This document shows, in pieces, positions 9,436 to 19,308 of a stretch of 25,656 nucleotides of DNA. The stretch spans positions 1 to 25,656 of the forward strand of contig CAJVPJ010000416.1 in the NCBI GenBank assembly GCA_910592205.1, read 5' to 3'. The notes under the pieces are model-generated. The model was given only the letters and a program-made list of their open reading frames with translations, was not told the origin of the DNA and did no database searches. The DNA comes from Paraglomus occultum (taxonomy: Eukaryota; Glomeromycota; Glomeromycetes; Paraglomerales; Paraglomeraceae). The position numbers and the translations under genes are program-made. Position 1 is the first letter of the stretch. Every line of letters starts with the position of its first letter.

Positions 9436-10618
9436 CTACAGGGACTTTTTCTCTCCGCTCGCATTCTCTTTTTTGGCCGAGGGACCCTTTTTGTATGTCT
9501 TTTTGAAGAAACGGATGAAGAGAATAAGAAATGTTCCATTGCAGAACATGGAAAAGAGAAATGCTTTGAACCCGTATTTGCAGTTGTTGGTAAAGTGAAA
9601 GTAGAGATAAGGAACGGATAGAATGAATGATGTAGAGAATTGTACTATTTGACCACGAGTTATGTATTCCTTGAACCAGACAGAACGTCCAAGTGATGCG
9701 CTGAAGTAGTAATAATACATGAATACGTGGATGAGAGTGTTAGCCATCATCCCAATACTAGAGTAATGGAATAAGGTGATTGTTAATTTTTAATAGAATA
9801 ATTAAGGAAGAAGGATATTACTCTGTATAACCGACTTACCTCGCATACATATTTGCATCTTCCAGCCATGACCATACCATGAGAATGACAATTGCATGAT
9901 GGTACCAGTGGAGAAAAATGATTGGTTTCTATTTTGAATTTACGTTTGTATAATATTATGAATGACACGTTTAAAGTTTAGCTATAGCAAGAACGCGTTC
10001 GCACCTTCTTCAATGCCAAGATGACTGTATCAAATAATTCGTAATACTTTGACAGATAGTATATGTATGTGACGTAGATAAGTCTTCCCTTAAGAGAACT
10101 TTCGTCAGATGTGCAGAAGCATTCTCCAAATCCACGTGACTGCTCAAAATTATTTGTTAGTAAATGATATATAAAAATAATAATTGTTCATGCATATAAT
10201 CACCTTCCATCTAGAGTAGAAGTCTATAATGGCATATGCGCACATGAGAGCAGACCACACACAAAGGATAAGATTGTGCGCAGCAGTAATCATACGAAGG
10301 GACATTGGCGGTCTGCTTTTCATGAAGTTCTACATCAGACGTCACCAAATATTAGAACAGATACAACCAACGCATTAGCATCGCAAAATTCGCCGACTTA
10401 CCCTACATCCCATCACAACAACGAAGTACGCTACCCATGCGCTAACGATTACCTATTCGCCGAAAGGAAATATTAGGGTTTGTTGTTCCAAACAAGTGTG
10501 ATTAGCAGTTATATTAACTCTTAGAGCAAAATACCGATAGATTGGACAACGGCGTAACTCCGAGAGACCAACCAAATTCGTTTGGAGAAGCCAGTTGTGA
10601 ATAATCCCATGAGTACAT
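9436..10618 (-). CDS. ELO-family very-long-chain fatty acid elongase (3-ketoacyl-CoA synthase)
   Basis: Six exons on the minus strand: 10618-10535, 10452-10402, 10329-10204, 10139-10005, 9928-9840, 9757-9436, giving 268 residues. All ELO signatures are present: K118-x-x-E-x-x-D-T125, the catalytic histidine box H139-W-Y-H-H143, N168-x3-H172-x2-M-Y176, and T195-x2-Q198-x2-Q201-F. Several hydrophobic helices fit a 6-7 TM ER protein. The tail is Lys-rich and ends KKSL, a KKxx ER-retrieval signal. The reaction is condensation of malonyl-CoA with acyl-CoA, the first step of elongation. The HWYHH form of the box is typical of ELOVL3/6-like saturated/monounsaturated elongases, while I recall yeast Elo proteins as HTYHH; this suggests a C16/C18 substrate, an inference only. 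The exon 4 acceptor could be 3 nt earlier (10142). Start: first ATG in the first coding exon, with no upstream in-frame ATG seen nearby. Confidence 0.93.
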
Positions 10619-11789
10619 TTTTAGGAATTTGATACTGTTACTATTCAAAGGAAGTGTGGTGATAGTATCGACAGGGTTGAACGTTTAATTGGCCATTCTG
10701 GGCTTCCATTTTATCACATAAAATATGCATCCAAATTATTGGTTGTGAATCCTGAAACGAGGAGCTTCATTTTGACAGTACAAAAAATTTTTATTATAAA
10801 GCGGAATCAATTACGGTATCAAATTCACATTTCGTCTAATATACGGATTTCAATTTCTAGTTTTTGACATTTATCACACGTGTTTATAGTCCCAAATACT
10901 GCATGTTGAATAATTACTCCAGGGACGTTCAGAATGTTGTGCTTAAAGGCTTTTAGTATACCTACAGTGAAATGAAAGTACAATATCCAAGTCATTCAAT
11001 TTTCACATGCATCTTAATTTCATTTGTGAAGTCCTCGGACGTAGATGGCTAGCAGTAAGATTAAACGAAGAAAATCAAATTTAATGTTTAATCATATCAA
11101 GAAAGCTGAAAATTGTATGGAAAGAATGCATCGAGAGGTTAGTTCCATGATGAAACTTTCATGGAGCGAGAGACTATCAGTCCATATAATTATAATTTTG
11201 CGTGTCTTTTATTAAACGTAGCTAAGGTGTAAAAATGGGTTATAAAATAGGCAAAGAATACGAAGGATTGCAAATCTCTACAAGTACAGCTTCTAAAAAA
11301 AGTATTTAGTATCGCATCTAGGAAAGGCTGAATCTAAGCCCAGTATAACGTAACCGTAAACCTGAAAAAGGTGCAATACTGCTAATTTCAGTAAAACTGG
11401 AAAGTGATCATCTCATTCTTTGTCGAAAAATTAATATTAATGAGCATATTTCATAATTCTCACAAAGCTTGTTGCGAGAGCTGTGAGATGTTAAGCAAAA
11501 CAAACGACGAAACTGAAATGTTGCATTGGTTAGTAAAACGGAGCAAAATGTTGCTTTGACGGTAATAACCGTTCATTATTAGGGAGCCCGGAATTTTGTT
11601 ATTTTCATTTTGTCCAGTTTTGTTACTATTAACGAAATACTGACGATTATTGGCCAGACCATAAGTGTCAAATGATTGGCTGATGAATGGATAAATTTAT
11701 GCGCAATTTGATATTCATCTCCTTGGGCGAAGAGCGGTTATTTATTTAGAATTCGATTGTAGTGTATCAAATTTACACTGTGTATAATA
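10619..11789. other. Divergent intergenic region, ELO / PHO81
   Basis: About 1.17 kb between two head-to-head genes. It must contain both promoters. One perfect E-box CACGTG lies at 10877-10882, about 260 bases upstream of the elongase start and 900 upstream of the PHO81 start. That is the Pho4-type core, but the hexamer also occurs elsewhere in the window, so its meaning is unclear. A 56-codon ATG frame at 11045-11215 (+) is listed separately. I see no repeat or RNA gene. Confidence 0.55.
11045..11215 (+). CDS. Possible 56-residue small ORF, basic and helical
   Basis: ATG at 11045, stop TAA at 11213. The frame starts MASSKIKRRKSN and continues through a charged, Met-rich helical stretch (KKAENCMERMHRE), then a hydrophobic end. 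The N-terminal third has a basic KIKRRK cluster resembling a nuclear signal. A consensus-like splice donor (gag|gttagt) occurs after residue 31, so only the first part may be coding. No family recognised; it may be chance in an intergenic region. Confidence 0.2.
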   Translation: MASSKIKRRKSNLMFNHIKKAENCMERMHREVSSMMKLSWSERLSVHIIIILRVFY

Positions 11790-14700
11790 ATGAAGGTACG
11801 TAAAAGTGATTATCAAAGATGAGAAGCTTATGGAGACTGCATTACTCTCATAATGTTCTCATCATTTGTCTCTTGAATGTGATATCATTCAAGGTATGAT
11901 AGTGAAGTGTTCAGATTGATGTCAACTGACAATGCATGATTTTCTTATACTCATGCACTGCGTCTGTCTAATTTTCGTTTATTACATTTATTACATTCTT
12001 ATTCATTCACTTACTTGACACATTCTCGTTCCAACACTTTCCTACTCTTTTGTTGACAATTAAATACAAACAGTTCGGTAAGCAAATATTAAATCAACGG
12101 ATCCCGGAGTGGTCTAACCACTACATGAACTACAAAGCATTGAAAAAAATTATCAACAGTTTACAGAATGTTCCCAATGGTAATGATAGACCAATGCCCC
12201 CATCAATCACAATTGCTGCTAGACCGCCTCCGATATACACGGAAACAGTTCAGATCGATGAAACACAGGCCTTTTTGGATAAGCAGAAAACTTCCTTCTT
12301 TTTTAGGCTCGAACGTGAGCTGGAAAAAGTAAACACGTTTTATTTGCGTAAGGAAAACGACTTCAAAGTTCGTTTTCGTACATTAATTGACAAGAAGAAA
12401 ATTTTGCTTACACGTGAGAAGAGGTTATCTGCTGGATCAGCTTCTATTACGGCATTGAAAGAAGCATTTCTTACGTTTCAGTTGGATCTAAATAAGTTGC
12501 AGGTAGTTTTACGTGTTTGACATTCTTGGTAATAACTGATGTTCGTACATGATTATCTTATAACGATCATATTACCTTCTCACTGCATTCTCTTCTTCTA
12601 TTCTACGAACAGCAATTCGTAGAGATTAATGCAACGGGGTTTCGTAAAATTCTCAAAAAATGGGATAAACGCAGTAAAACAAGTACAAAAGAACTTTATT
12701 TTGCCCGTCAAGTAGAAAGCCAACCATGCTTTAATAGAGACACTATTACAGAATTGGCAGATAGTGCTGCCGGAAATATAGTAGAATTAGACAGTTTTAC
12801 GAATGGACTGTCCATCAACCAATTAGCATCCCCATCAACGCCAGAAAGAAGCTTGTTGCGTACCCCCGAACAGTTAGACGTAATAGATGACATCGAAACA
12901 GAGCTGTTCAAGGCAATAACAAGCGGGCCATCTTCTGTAGGACAGGAAATACTCGAGCGTATTCGTCAACACCCAAATGCGGAAGATCGCTACTACGTCT
13001 CACGTGTATTTTGGCGAATGTGTTCAGAAGATCCGCTAGATGCTATTCAGACACTTGTTAATACTGGACTCGTTGATTTCACTTACAAGGATGACATCAG
13101 CGGAAGGACATGTCTGCATGAAGCAGCAATAGTCGGTCGGCTGTCACTAATGAAGTTGTGTGTTGAACACGGAGTACAAATAGATTTGCAAGATGTCTAT
13201 GGTCGTAGGTCATTGCATTATGTTGCAATGTATGGACACAGTGAAGCTACAAGTTACCTTCTGTCGGCTGGGGCAAACGTTTCGAGTTTTGATAATGATG
13301 GATTCAGTCCGTTAATTTATGCTATTACCAATGGAAATACTGAATGCGTGAAGATTTTACTTGATAATAAAGCATCTATTATGCCTCAGAATGAAGGTGA
13401 TCATATCCCGTTGTCGCTCGCATGTCAATATGGACACAAGGATATCGCAATGTTATTACTGGACAAAGGAGCAAAGATAAAACCGGATGCTGAGGGATTA
13501 TCCCCATTACATTTATCTTGTCGAGAAGGCCACCACGAATTAGCTAAACTGCTAACAGAGAAAGGCGCTCTTCTTGATACGCCCGACAAATACAACGGAT
13601 GGACCCCGATATTTTATGCAGCAAGCGAGGGTCACATCGGATGTGTCAAAGTATTACTGAATGCTGGATGCCAGGTGAATATAACGGATGAATTGGGCAA
13701 TACTCCGATTTATTACGCCGCATGGGAAGGTCATATTGAATGCATACAACTACTCTCTGCAGCCGGTGGGAAAGCTGAATCACAAGAGCCACGGGATGAG
13801 CCGACAACTTTATCAACGGCCCCCCGGGTTCCCACAAGCTCTGCAACAGCTCTTAATTCTAATATATCAATGTCCGATACTTGTACAAACATGCACACCG
13901 TTCCCTCTCTTCTCCTCCCACCTCCAATAATCCCTCTTTGCATATATGGTCACAACTACCTTGACAAGAAATACCACGTTCAAGTAACTCTTGGTCACCA
14001 CTCTTCCAACCGACGACGTCCCCCTGTGCATCTCTACGGTAATAGCAAAATATCCTCCCTTAAACTGATTATATCCTCAAAACCAGATATGGGCACTATT
14101 CCGCACAGTGTAATACTTCCACTTTGCGACGATCGGGAGGTGTTCTCCTTTCAAGTTGATTCATTAAGTAACTTTTCGCTTGAGTTCGACATATTTCCTA
14201 CTTTTGGATCACGCGTCATTGGGAAGGGCGTTGCTCTTCCATATATGTTCGATGTAAGTGATGGGCGAGAGCGAAGAAATAATCTTGTTCATGGTGGCAC
14301 TGGTAGGATATGTATATGTCCATTATTTGATACACATTTGAAAGTTGTCGGAGAAGTATCATTTGAATTTGCTATCGTGAAACCATTCCAAGATGTCCGG
14401 TTAGAAATTGGAGGCAGAGTAGAGACATATTGGAAATCGACAAATACTATCACGCATCCTGTACCGAATGAGCAAACACCACCACCGTTAGGGACTAGCG
14501 GAATCATTCTATCATTTATCACCGCGACTTCGTTGTCTGGAGAGTATGTCCAGGTGATTGTGCAAGTGACGAGAGACATGGTCGCGGTTGTTTATCCCGA
14601 ATGGATGCTTCCTGTGGATGAATTTGATCTCAGTGTTTCCGACGTTACTTTGGAACAATTTAAATCTATAGGAGAGAAAGAACTTCGTAATAGACGTGAA

Positions 14701-15623
14701 CCCATTGATTTTAACTCGGCAGAGAATCCTTCCGATTTGTCAAAGATGATTCGTAGATCGTTCTTGTCGTTGAAAGAGTTGTTGACGAGTTTGCCTGCTT
14801 CTATTGGAGTCAATTTGGAAATCAAATATCCAACTGTGCGTGAGATGGCGCGGTACTGGTTTTCTGATATCCCGGATATTAATAGTTATGTGGATACGAT
14901 ATTGCAGACGGTGTATGATCATGCTCAAAATTATCGTTTAAAGGATGGAAGTGGAGATCAGACTGAAAGTGTGAATGCAAGAAGAATCATGTTTTCATCA
15001 TTTAATCCAGCCATTTGCACGGCTTTGAATTGGAAGCAGCCAAATTGTGCGTATTTGTTATGGAGTTGTGACTAGTCAAAGTCAAGTGTTGATGTTGATA
15101 CGATTTTTGAACTAATACAAAGACTGTGGTATTAGTGAAAATGGTTGTTATTCTGCATACCATACTGATTTAACTTTCCTCCATCTCAGATGCCGTATTC
15201 TTCAATTCCTACTGCGGATTCGGCGAGGAGCGCATTTACCGTGGGAAGAAGCGAAAATATAGTGATGAGAACAAAGACGACAATGTTGAAGACTACGGAG
15301 GGCGAGATACTTCTATTAAGGAAGCAGTCAAGTTTGCAAAAGGGAACAATCTTCTTGGGCTTATTTGCGAGGCTACGCTGTTGGTAAGTGTTTATTAATG
15401 ACATGACGCTTCATTGGAAGATTCCAGAGTGCTCTCGAATAATGTTAATCCTTCGTAGGTGCAAGTACCATCGCTGATAACATATGCAAAGGAAGCTGGT
15501 TTGATACTTACTACATTCGGCACATCCAATAACGATCCCCATAACGTACGATTGCAGATTCGCTATGGAGTCGATGCGTTGATGGTAGACGGCGTGATAA
15601 GATACAATGGCTCATTGAATTAA
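11790..15623 (+). CDS. PHO81: PHO81-like SPX-ankyrin-pseudoGDPD phosphate-signalling protein
   Basis: Five exons: 11790-11795 (ATG AAG only), 12074-12502, 12613-15046, 15190-15383, 15459-15623; 1075 residues against 1178 in yeast Pho81. The microexon is supported because it completes the SPX start MKFGK at the right phase. SPX domain 1 to about 200: Y22, K26 (YKALKK) and K157/K160/K161/K164 (KILKKWDK) match the inositol-pyrophosphate pocket. Ankyrin repeats about 285-531, at least seven. A C2-like beta-rich segment about 575-700 follows. The GDPD-like domain is about 770-1070, but the catalytic HRG reads TSG and the metal/HD positions read VIVQVT and YPEW, so it should be inactive, as in yeast. 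In yeast this protein inhibits the Pho80-Pho85 kinase under phosphate starvation; the same role is inferred. Convergent with CDC45, 102 bases apart. Confidence 0.93.
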
Positions 15624-15725
15624 ATTCTGTATTCTATCATATAACTTATATTTGTATGTATATAATCATATTTATTAACGACTCTACAATTATTATTATT
15701 CTCTCCATGCGGAACTGTGCTGATT

Positions 15726-18034
15726 TCAATCATGTCCTGTTGATCTCCGCCTGAAATGTCTGATGAAGTTTTCAACTTCTTTAGAGTACATCTCTATAAC
15801 TCTACGATCAAATGTCTTAAACCCAAGATCTCTCTCTATCGCGAGAGCCTCAAATTGAGCACTATACAGACAAGGCAAAATTTCATTAGTAATTCTTCGG
15901 CTTAATGTATTGCAGAACACTTTTACAACCTTCTATATCCAATAGAAATTAGCGCTCTGTCATCGGATGCTCCTCTTGCAACAAACACTAATATACGGCG
16001 AGAGTTCTATTTACAAGCATCAATATAATAAAACACTTTAATGTTTACTAATAAAAAATGCTGTCATATTTTCATTCGATTTACTTACCTTCACGTTATC
16101 AGTTACGATATATGCAAGCTTAGCTAGTGGTCCAGGTTTAGTAAATGTCACATGTACGCTATTATCAATCTCAACCCAACCTCTCCTCTTTATTAGGGAG
16201 TCTGTAGTGAGCCTCTTTATACAGACAGTCGCCTGAGTCATGATAATTTCTATCAATTTCTTGTATAATTCAATACCTTTGGACATTATCATAGCACTAT
16301 TAAAATAGCATCAATCAATTATGCGCAAGCCTGAAGAGTCCTTATATCGTCAAATTGTAAAACACAAATATACTCACGTCTCTGTATCTCCCAATGCCAT
16401 TTCACATCTTAGCATTACCTTGGCTCGTTCCAAATCCCAACCATCTTTCTCAGAAAAATATGCACCATTTGATGAGCCACCTGCTGGAGTTCTCGGATAT
16501 GCATCTCTAGCTCCCAAATCATCGGCAACATATGGTCCTGCTTCTATTAATGCTGTCAAAGCAAAGACAGCCTCGCTAGCGGTTAGCGAACCGGACGAAT
16601 GAAACTTCCACATAAAGGATTGAAATGAAGTATCTTCGAGTTTAACGTCATCCCGGTACTTATCCAGCTCAGCAAAGAATTTCTGACGTGTTTCACTCGG
16701 TATAAAATAATATGGTTCGAACCACCATTTCTTAGCAATACTACAAAACAATAGACAAAAGTGTGAGACATCGAGTAGTAGGGAAGCTTAAATATACTTT
16801 GTCGATAAAAAATTCTCAATAGAAAGGCTACACATAGACTCACCCAAGCTTTGTAAGCAGTTTTCCTAATCTGGTAGTAGTTTTCATCTCGCGACCTTCG
16901 TCTTTCCTCGGATGATCCTCCAAATGAACTCCCAAAGCACTAAACACGCTCTCCGAGTTTTGCATACTTTCATACAGTGTCCATTTATTTAATAATGCGT
17001 ACCCTGGAGTTAACCATTCTCTTGTTAATAATAATAACAGAACTATTAATGGAAATTCTAAATTCTAATTGCACTCAAAGGATATTCTTCTTGAACAGCC
17101 AAACGAATTCCGTTCGGTAACGTTTCTCCGATTCTCCGGATTTCTTCCACATAGAGCTTCGTGTACGCCTTATAGACTTCATCTTTTATCTCTTTATTCA
17201 AAAACGCGCTAGTCAATCCAATTACTGCCCACCATAATCGTTGTTCAGATTCAATCCGTGTACCGTTTTGGAAAGCAATTTCGTAGAATTGGCATGAGAC
17301 CGGACGGCCACGGGTATTATCATCTGTTATTGAGTTGTCAACTAAGATTACCTGAAAGGGAATTTTACAAAAAAGTTTTTGATGTAGGAGAAAGCAAAGT
17401 TTCAACACAGATAAAAACAAAATCTGAGTAACCAACAAATTTCTAGAAAAGACTTCAGTTACCTGTTTATTATCTTCGTCGATATTTTTTTGATGCCAGG
17501 ATCTTTTGCTATCAAATATGTATACTTTTAAATCCGGTGATGCTGTAAGGTGGAATAGCTTTTTCATATTTCTGTCTCCCCCACAATTGATCATGACAAA
17601 TATCCTATAACTTGCGGTCTGTTATCGTATAAGGTCAGTTTGGTTCTTCATCAATATAAATGAATTATCTAGACTATATTCGCACCTCATTTCTCTCTTC
17701 GCTTCGATAATGCTCATTTATGTCCTCGTAATGTGATAAGAAACATGTCTTGAAGGGATGCGGGTGTGGTGCATCAATTGTCAATAAATTCTTTGTCGTA
17801 TATTGACAAACAGAGATAGGGTATGCATAATTAACGTAGTTAATCAACTTGTGATTCAATGAATTCTTCTCCTGTGAATTATATACTAAAACGTACCGCC
17901 AAGACTGCATACCCACAGAGAGCCTGCACTTCCATGGGGACGAACAACACCACCTTATATGGTTTTAAATTTGATGTTATTGTATCGCGTATTTCACGGT
18001 ACGCTTGATAGGCTTGTTGTTTATAATATAACAT
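15726..18034 (-). CDS. CDC45: Cdc45, CMG helicase component (DNA replication initiation and elongation)
   Basis: Nine exons on the minus strand: 18034-17897, 17790-17686, 17618-17463, 17351-17075, about 17018-16844, 16740-16378, 16296-16089, 16006-15930, 15861-15726. This gives 544 residues; human Cdc45 has 566 and yeast 650. Diagnostic segments: MLYYKQQAYQAYREI at the start, VVLFVPMEVQALCGYAVLA (the VDALCA region), IFVMINCGG, SFQSFMWKF..SLTASEAVFALTALIEAG, and the C-terminal FDRRVIEMYSKEVENFIRHF. Cdc45 is a DHH-superfamily pseudo-nuclease that joins MCM2-7 and GINS in the nucleus. The acidic, Lys/Arg-rich loop of other family members is almost absent, which explains the short length. The exon 4/5 junction is uncertain: the acceptor at 17018 gives a 56-nt intron with a GAG acceptor, and 17042 gives an in-frame but very short 32-nt intron. 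The exon 2 acceptor is a non-preferred AAG. Confidence 0.9.
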
Positions 18035-18072
18035 CTCGAAGATGTTTTATAAAAGTCGAGAGCAACAAGCAT

Positions 18073-18130
18073 CGCGCCGTCGCGACTATGTGCGTGTAAC
18101 AAAGAAGTATTGACGTCAATTCTGACGTTA
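18073..18130 (-). promoter_or_regulatory. CRE and CGCG elements upstream of CDC45
   Basis: A perfect palindromic CRE, TGACGTCA, lies at 18111-18118, 77 bases upstream of the CDC45 ATG. A related half-variant, TGACGTTA, follows at 18123-18130. Two CGCG cores (18073-18076, 18081-18084) sit closer to the start; CGCG-type cores are bound by MBF/E2F-like G1/S factors in fungi and animals, and CDC45 is a G1/S gene. These are sequence matches only, with no evidence of binding. Confidence 0.35.
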
Positions 18131-18689
18131 CACGTTACAAACGCTATCCTTTGGTATGCATAGGAGGAATACAATGTCGGACACGTAATGGCGATAGAAA
18201 TGCAAATTCGTTTCCACAGCTTTGTGCGATTTTACACAAATTAATTTTCAAAATATAAATAGCACTTATATTAAAGCACGCAGTATAATGTTCGTAAGGC
18301 AAAGGTATTTCCGGGAAACTAAATTCGTTTGCACTTTATTCAAAAATGGCACTACTAATCAAGTCAATCGCGCAAAACCGAAACATGTTACCGTAATCTT
18401 AATATGCTAGGCTCTAGGCTAGGCTTGGCTTACTTTCCCGATTATCTTGGTCACGTGGTCAGTATTCACATTTTTTCACCGCTTCTTGATGACGTTCCCC
18501 GATGATTGTCATTGTATATCCGATTGCAAGCTGATTCATCTGCTCTACCTGCAGATGTTTCACCTTGACTTGCGCACAATCCTTTTTAAAACTTTTTAAC
18601 TACATAGTCCAACGCTTAAACAGATGAATAGAAATAAACTCATAGACAATCAAATTTTTTAAATAAAAGGTATCGATGAAGAAAGTATT

Positions 18690-18782
18690 GGGCTAAGAGC
18701 TCATCCTTTTTAGACTAGCAGTCCCGGCTTGCACTAAGTGTCGAACTAGCAATTCATCACTGATCAGATAACCTCTTAGCCC
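18690..18782. repeat. Inverted repeat, 10-bp perfect arms
   Basis: GGGCTAAGAG at 18690-18699 is matched by its reverse complement CTCTTAGCCC at 18773-18782, with a 73-base loop. The arms end abruptly on both sides and I see no target duplication. It could be a small degenerate transposon remnant or a fold in an RNA; neither is shown. Confidence 0.45.
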
Positions 18783-19111
18783 TAAATTCTTTCAGATAAT
18801 CTTCAGATGCGAAAAGCATACTTTCCAATTGTCAGAACTTCCTGAGCCTTTTTCCTTCTTGTCACGTCAAATACAAGTTCAGAGTTGCTACTCTTCAAGA
18901 TCCTTCTTTATCTTGTCCAGTGTTTGTGTTTATTTCATATCATCAATAACACTGTTGCAGTAAAACTCCAAGTGAGCAGGTTTTCATCGTATGGTCACTT
19001 CGCGCGAGACACGTTTCGCACCCGCAGCATTATTATTATCGCGTTATGAGTCACGTGTCTGCCATAACCACTTTGAATATCAGTTGTTTTACAAATAATA
19101 AGGAAATTGCG

Positions 19112-19308
19112 TACACCGAACTCTGTTATACCGAAGGACTAAGTAAAATACTCGCTATATCGAAGGTAAGTACAAAACGTCTACAGCAAATTTAACACCG
19201 TTATCATTATACCGAATTTACTAATTGAACCTCGTTATTATTATACCGAATTTCTTGGAATTTTTGCTTATGTTCCCGACTTCTTCGTTATAACGGGGTT
19301 CGACTGTA
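19112..19308. mobile_element. MITE-like element, pogo/Tc1-type termini
   Basis: About 193 bases (19114-19306) flanked by TA on both sides (19112-19113, 19307-19308), as expected for Tc1/mariner/pogo insertion. The left end, CACCGAACTCTGTTATACCG, and the reverse complement of the right end, CAGTCGAACCCCGTTATAAC, align over about 26 positions with roughly 20-21 matches and one gap. Internally the motif attataccgaattt occurs twice (about 19207-19220 and 19240-19253), with further ccgaag and tcgaag variants near 19131 and 19162. There is no coding capacity, so it would be non-autonomous. The degeneracy of the ends suggests an old copy. Confidence 0.65.

Noticed and set aside
9783-9968. A minus-strand frame containing HFSPLVPSCNCHSHGM
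   Set aside because: Wrong frame of elongase exon 5; the neighbouring frame reads IIFLHWYHHAIV with the catalytic box.
10877-10882. CACGTG as a Pho4 site controlling PHO81
   Set aside because: It is 900 bases from the PHO81 start, closer to the elongase, and the same hexamer occurs several times elsewhere in the window, including inside coding exons; not enough to call.
13646-13943. Several frames of 66-80 codons within the PHO81 ankyrin region, both strands
   Set aside because: Shadows of the ankyrin-coding exon, which is continuous and has family motifs.
18222-18410. A 62-codon plus-strand frame in the CDC45/RQC2 gap
   Set aside because: No domain, splice context or composition bias; expected by chance in 1.9 kb.
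18690-18782. A tRNA-like or snoRNA gene in the 18.7-kb inverted repeat
   Set aside because: A TTCGA loop-like string exists on the minus strand, but the flanking five-base stem does not pair and no A-box or cloverleaf could be built.
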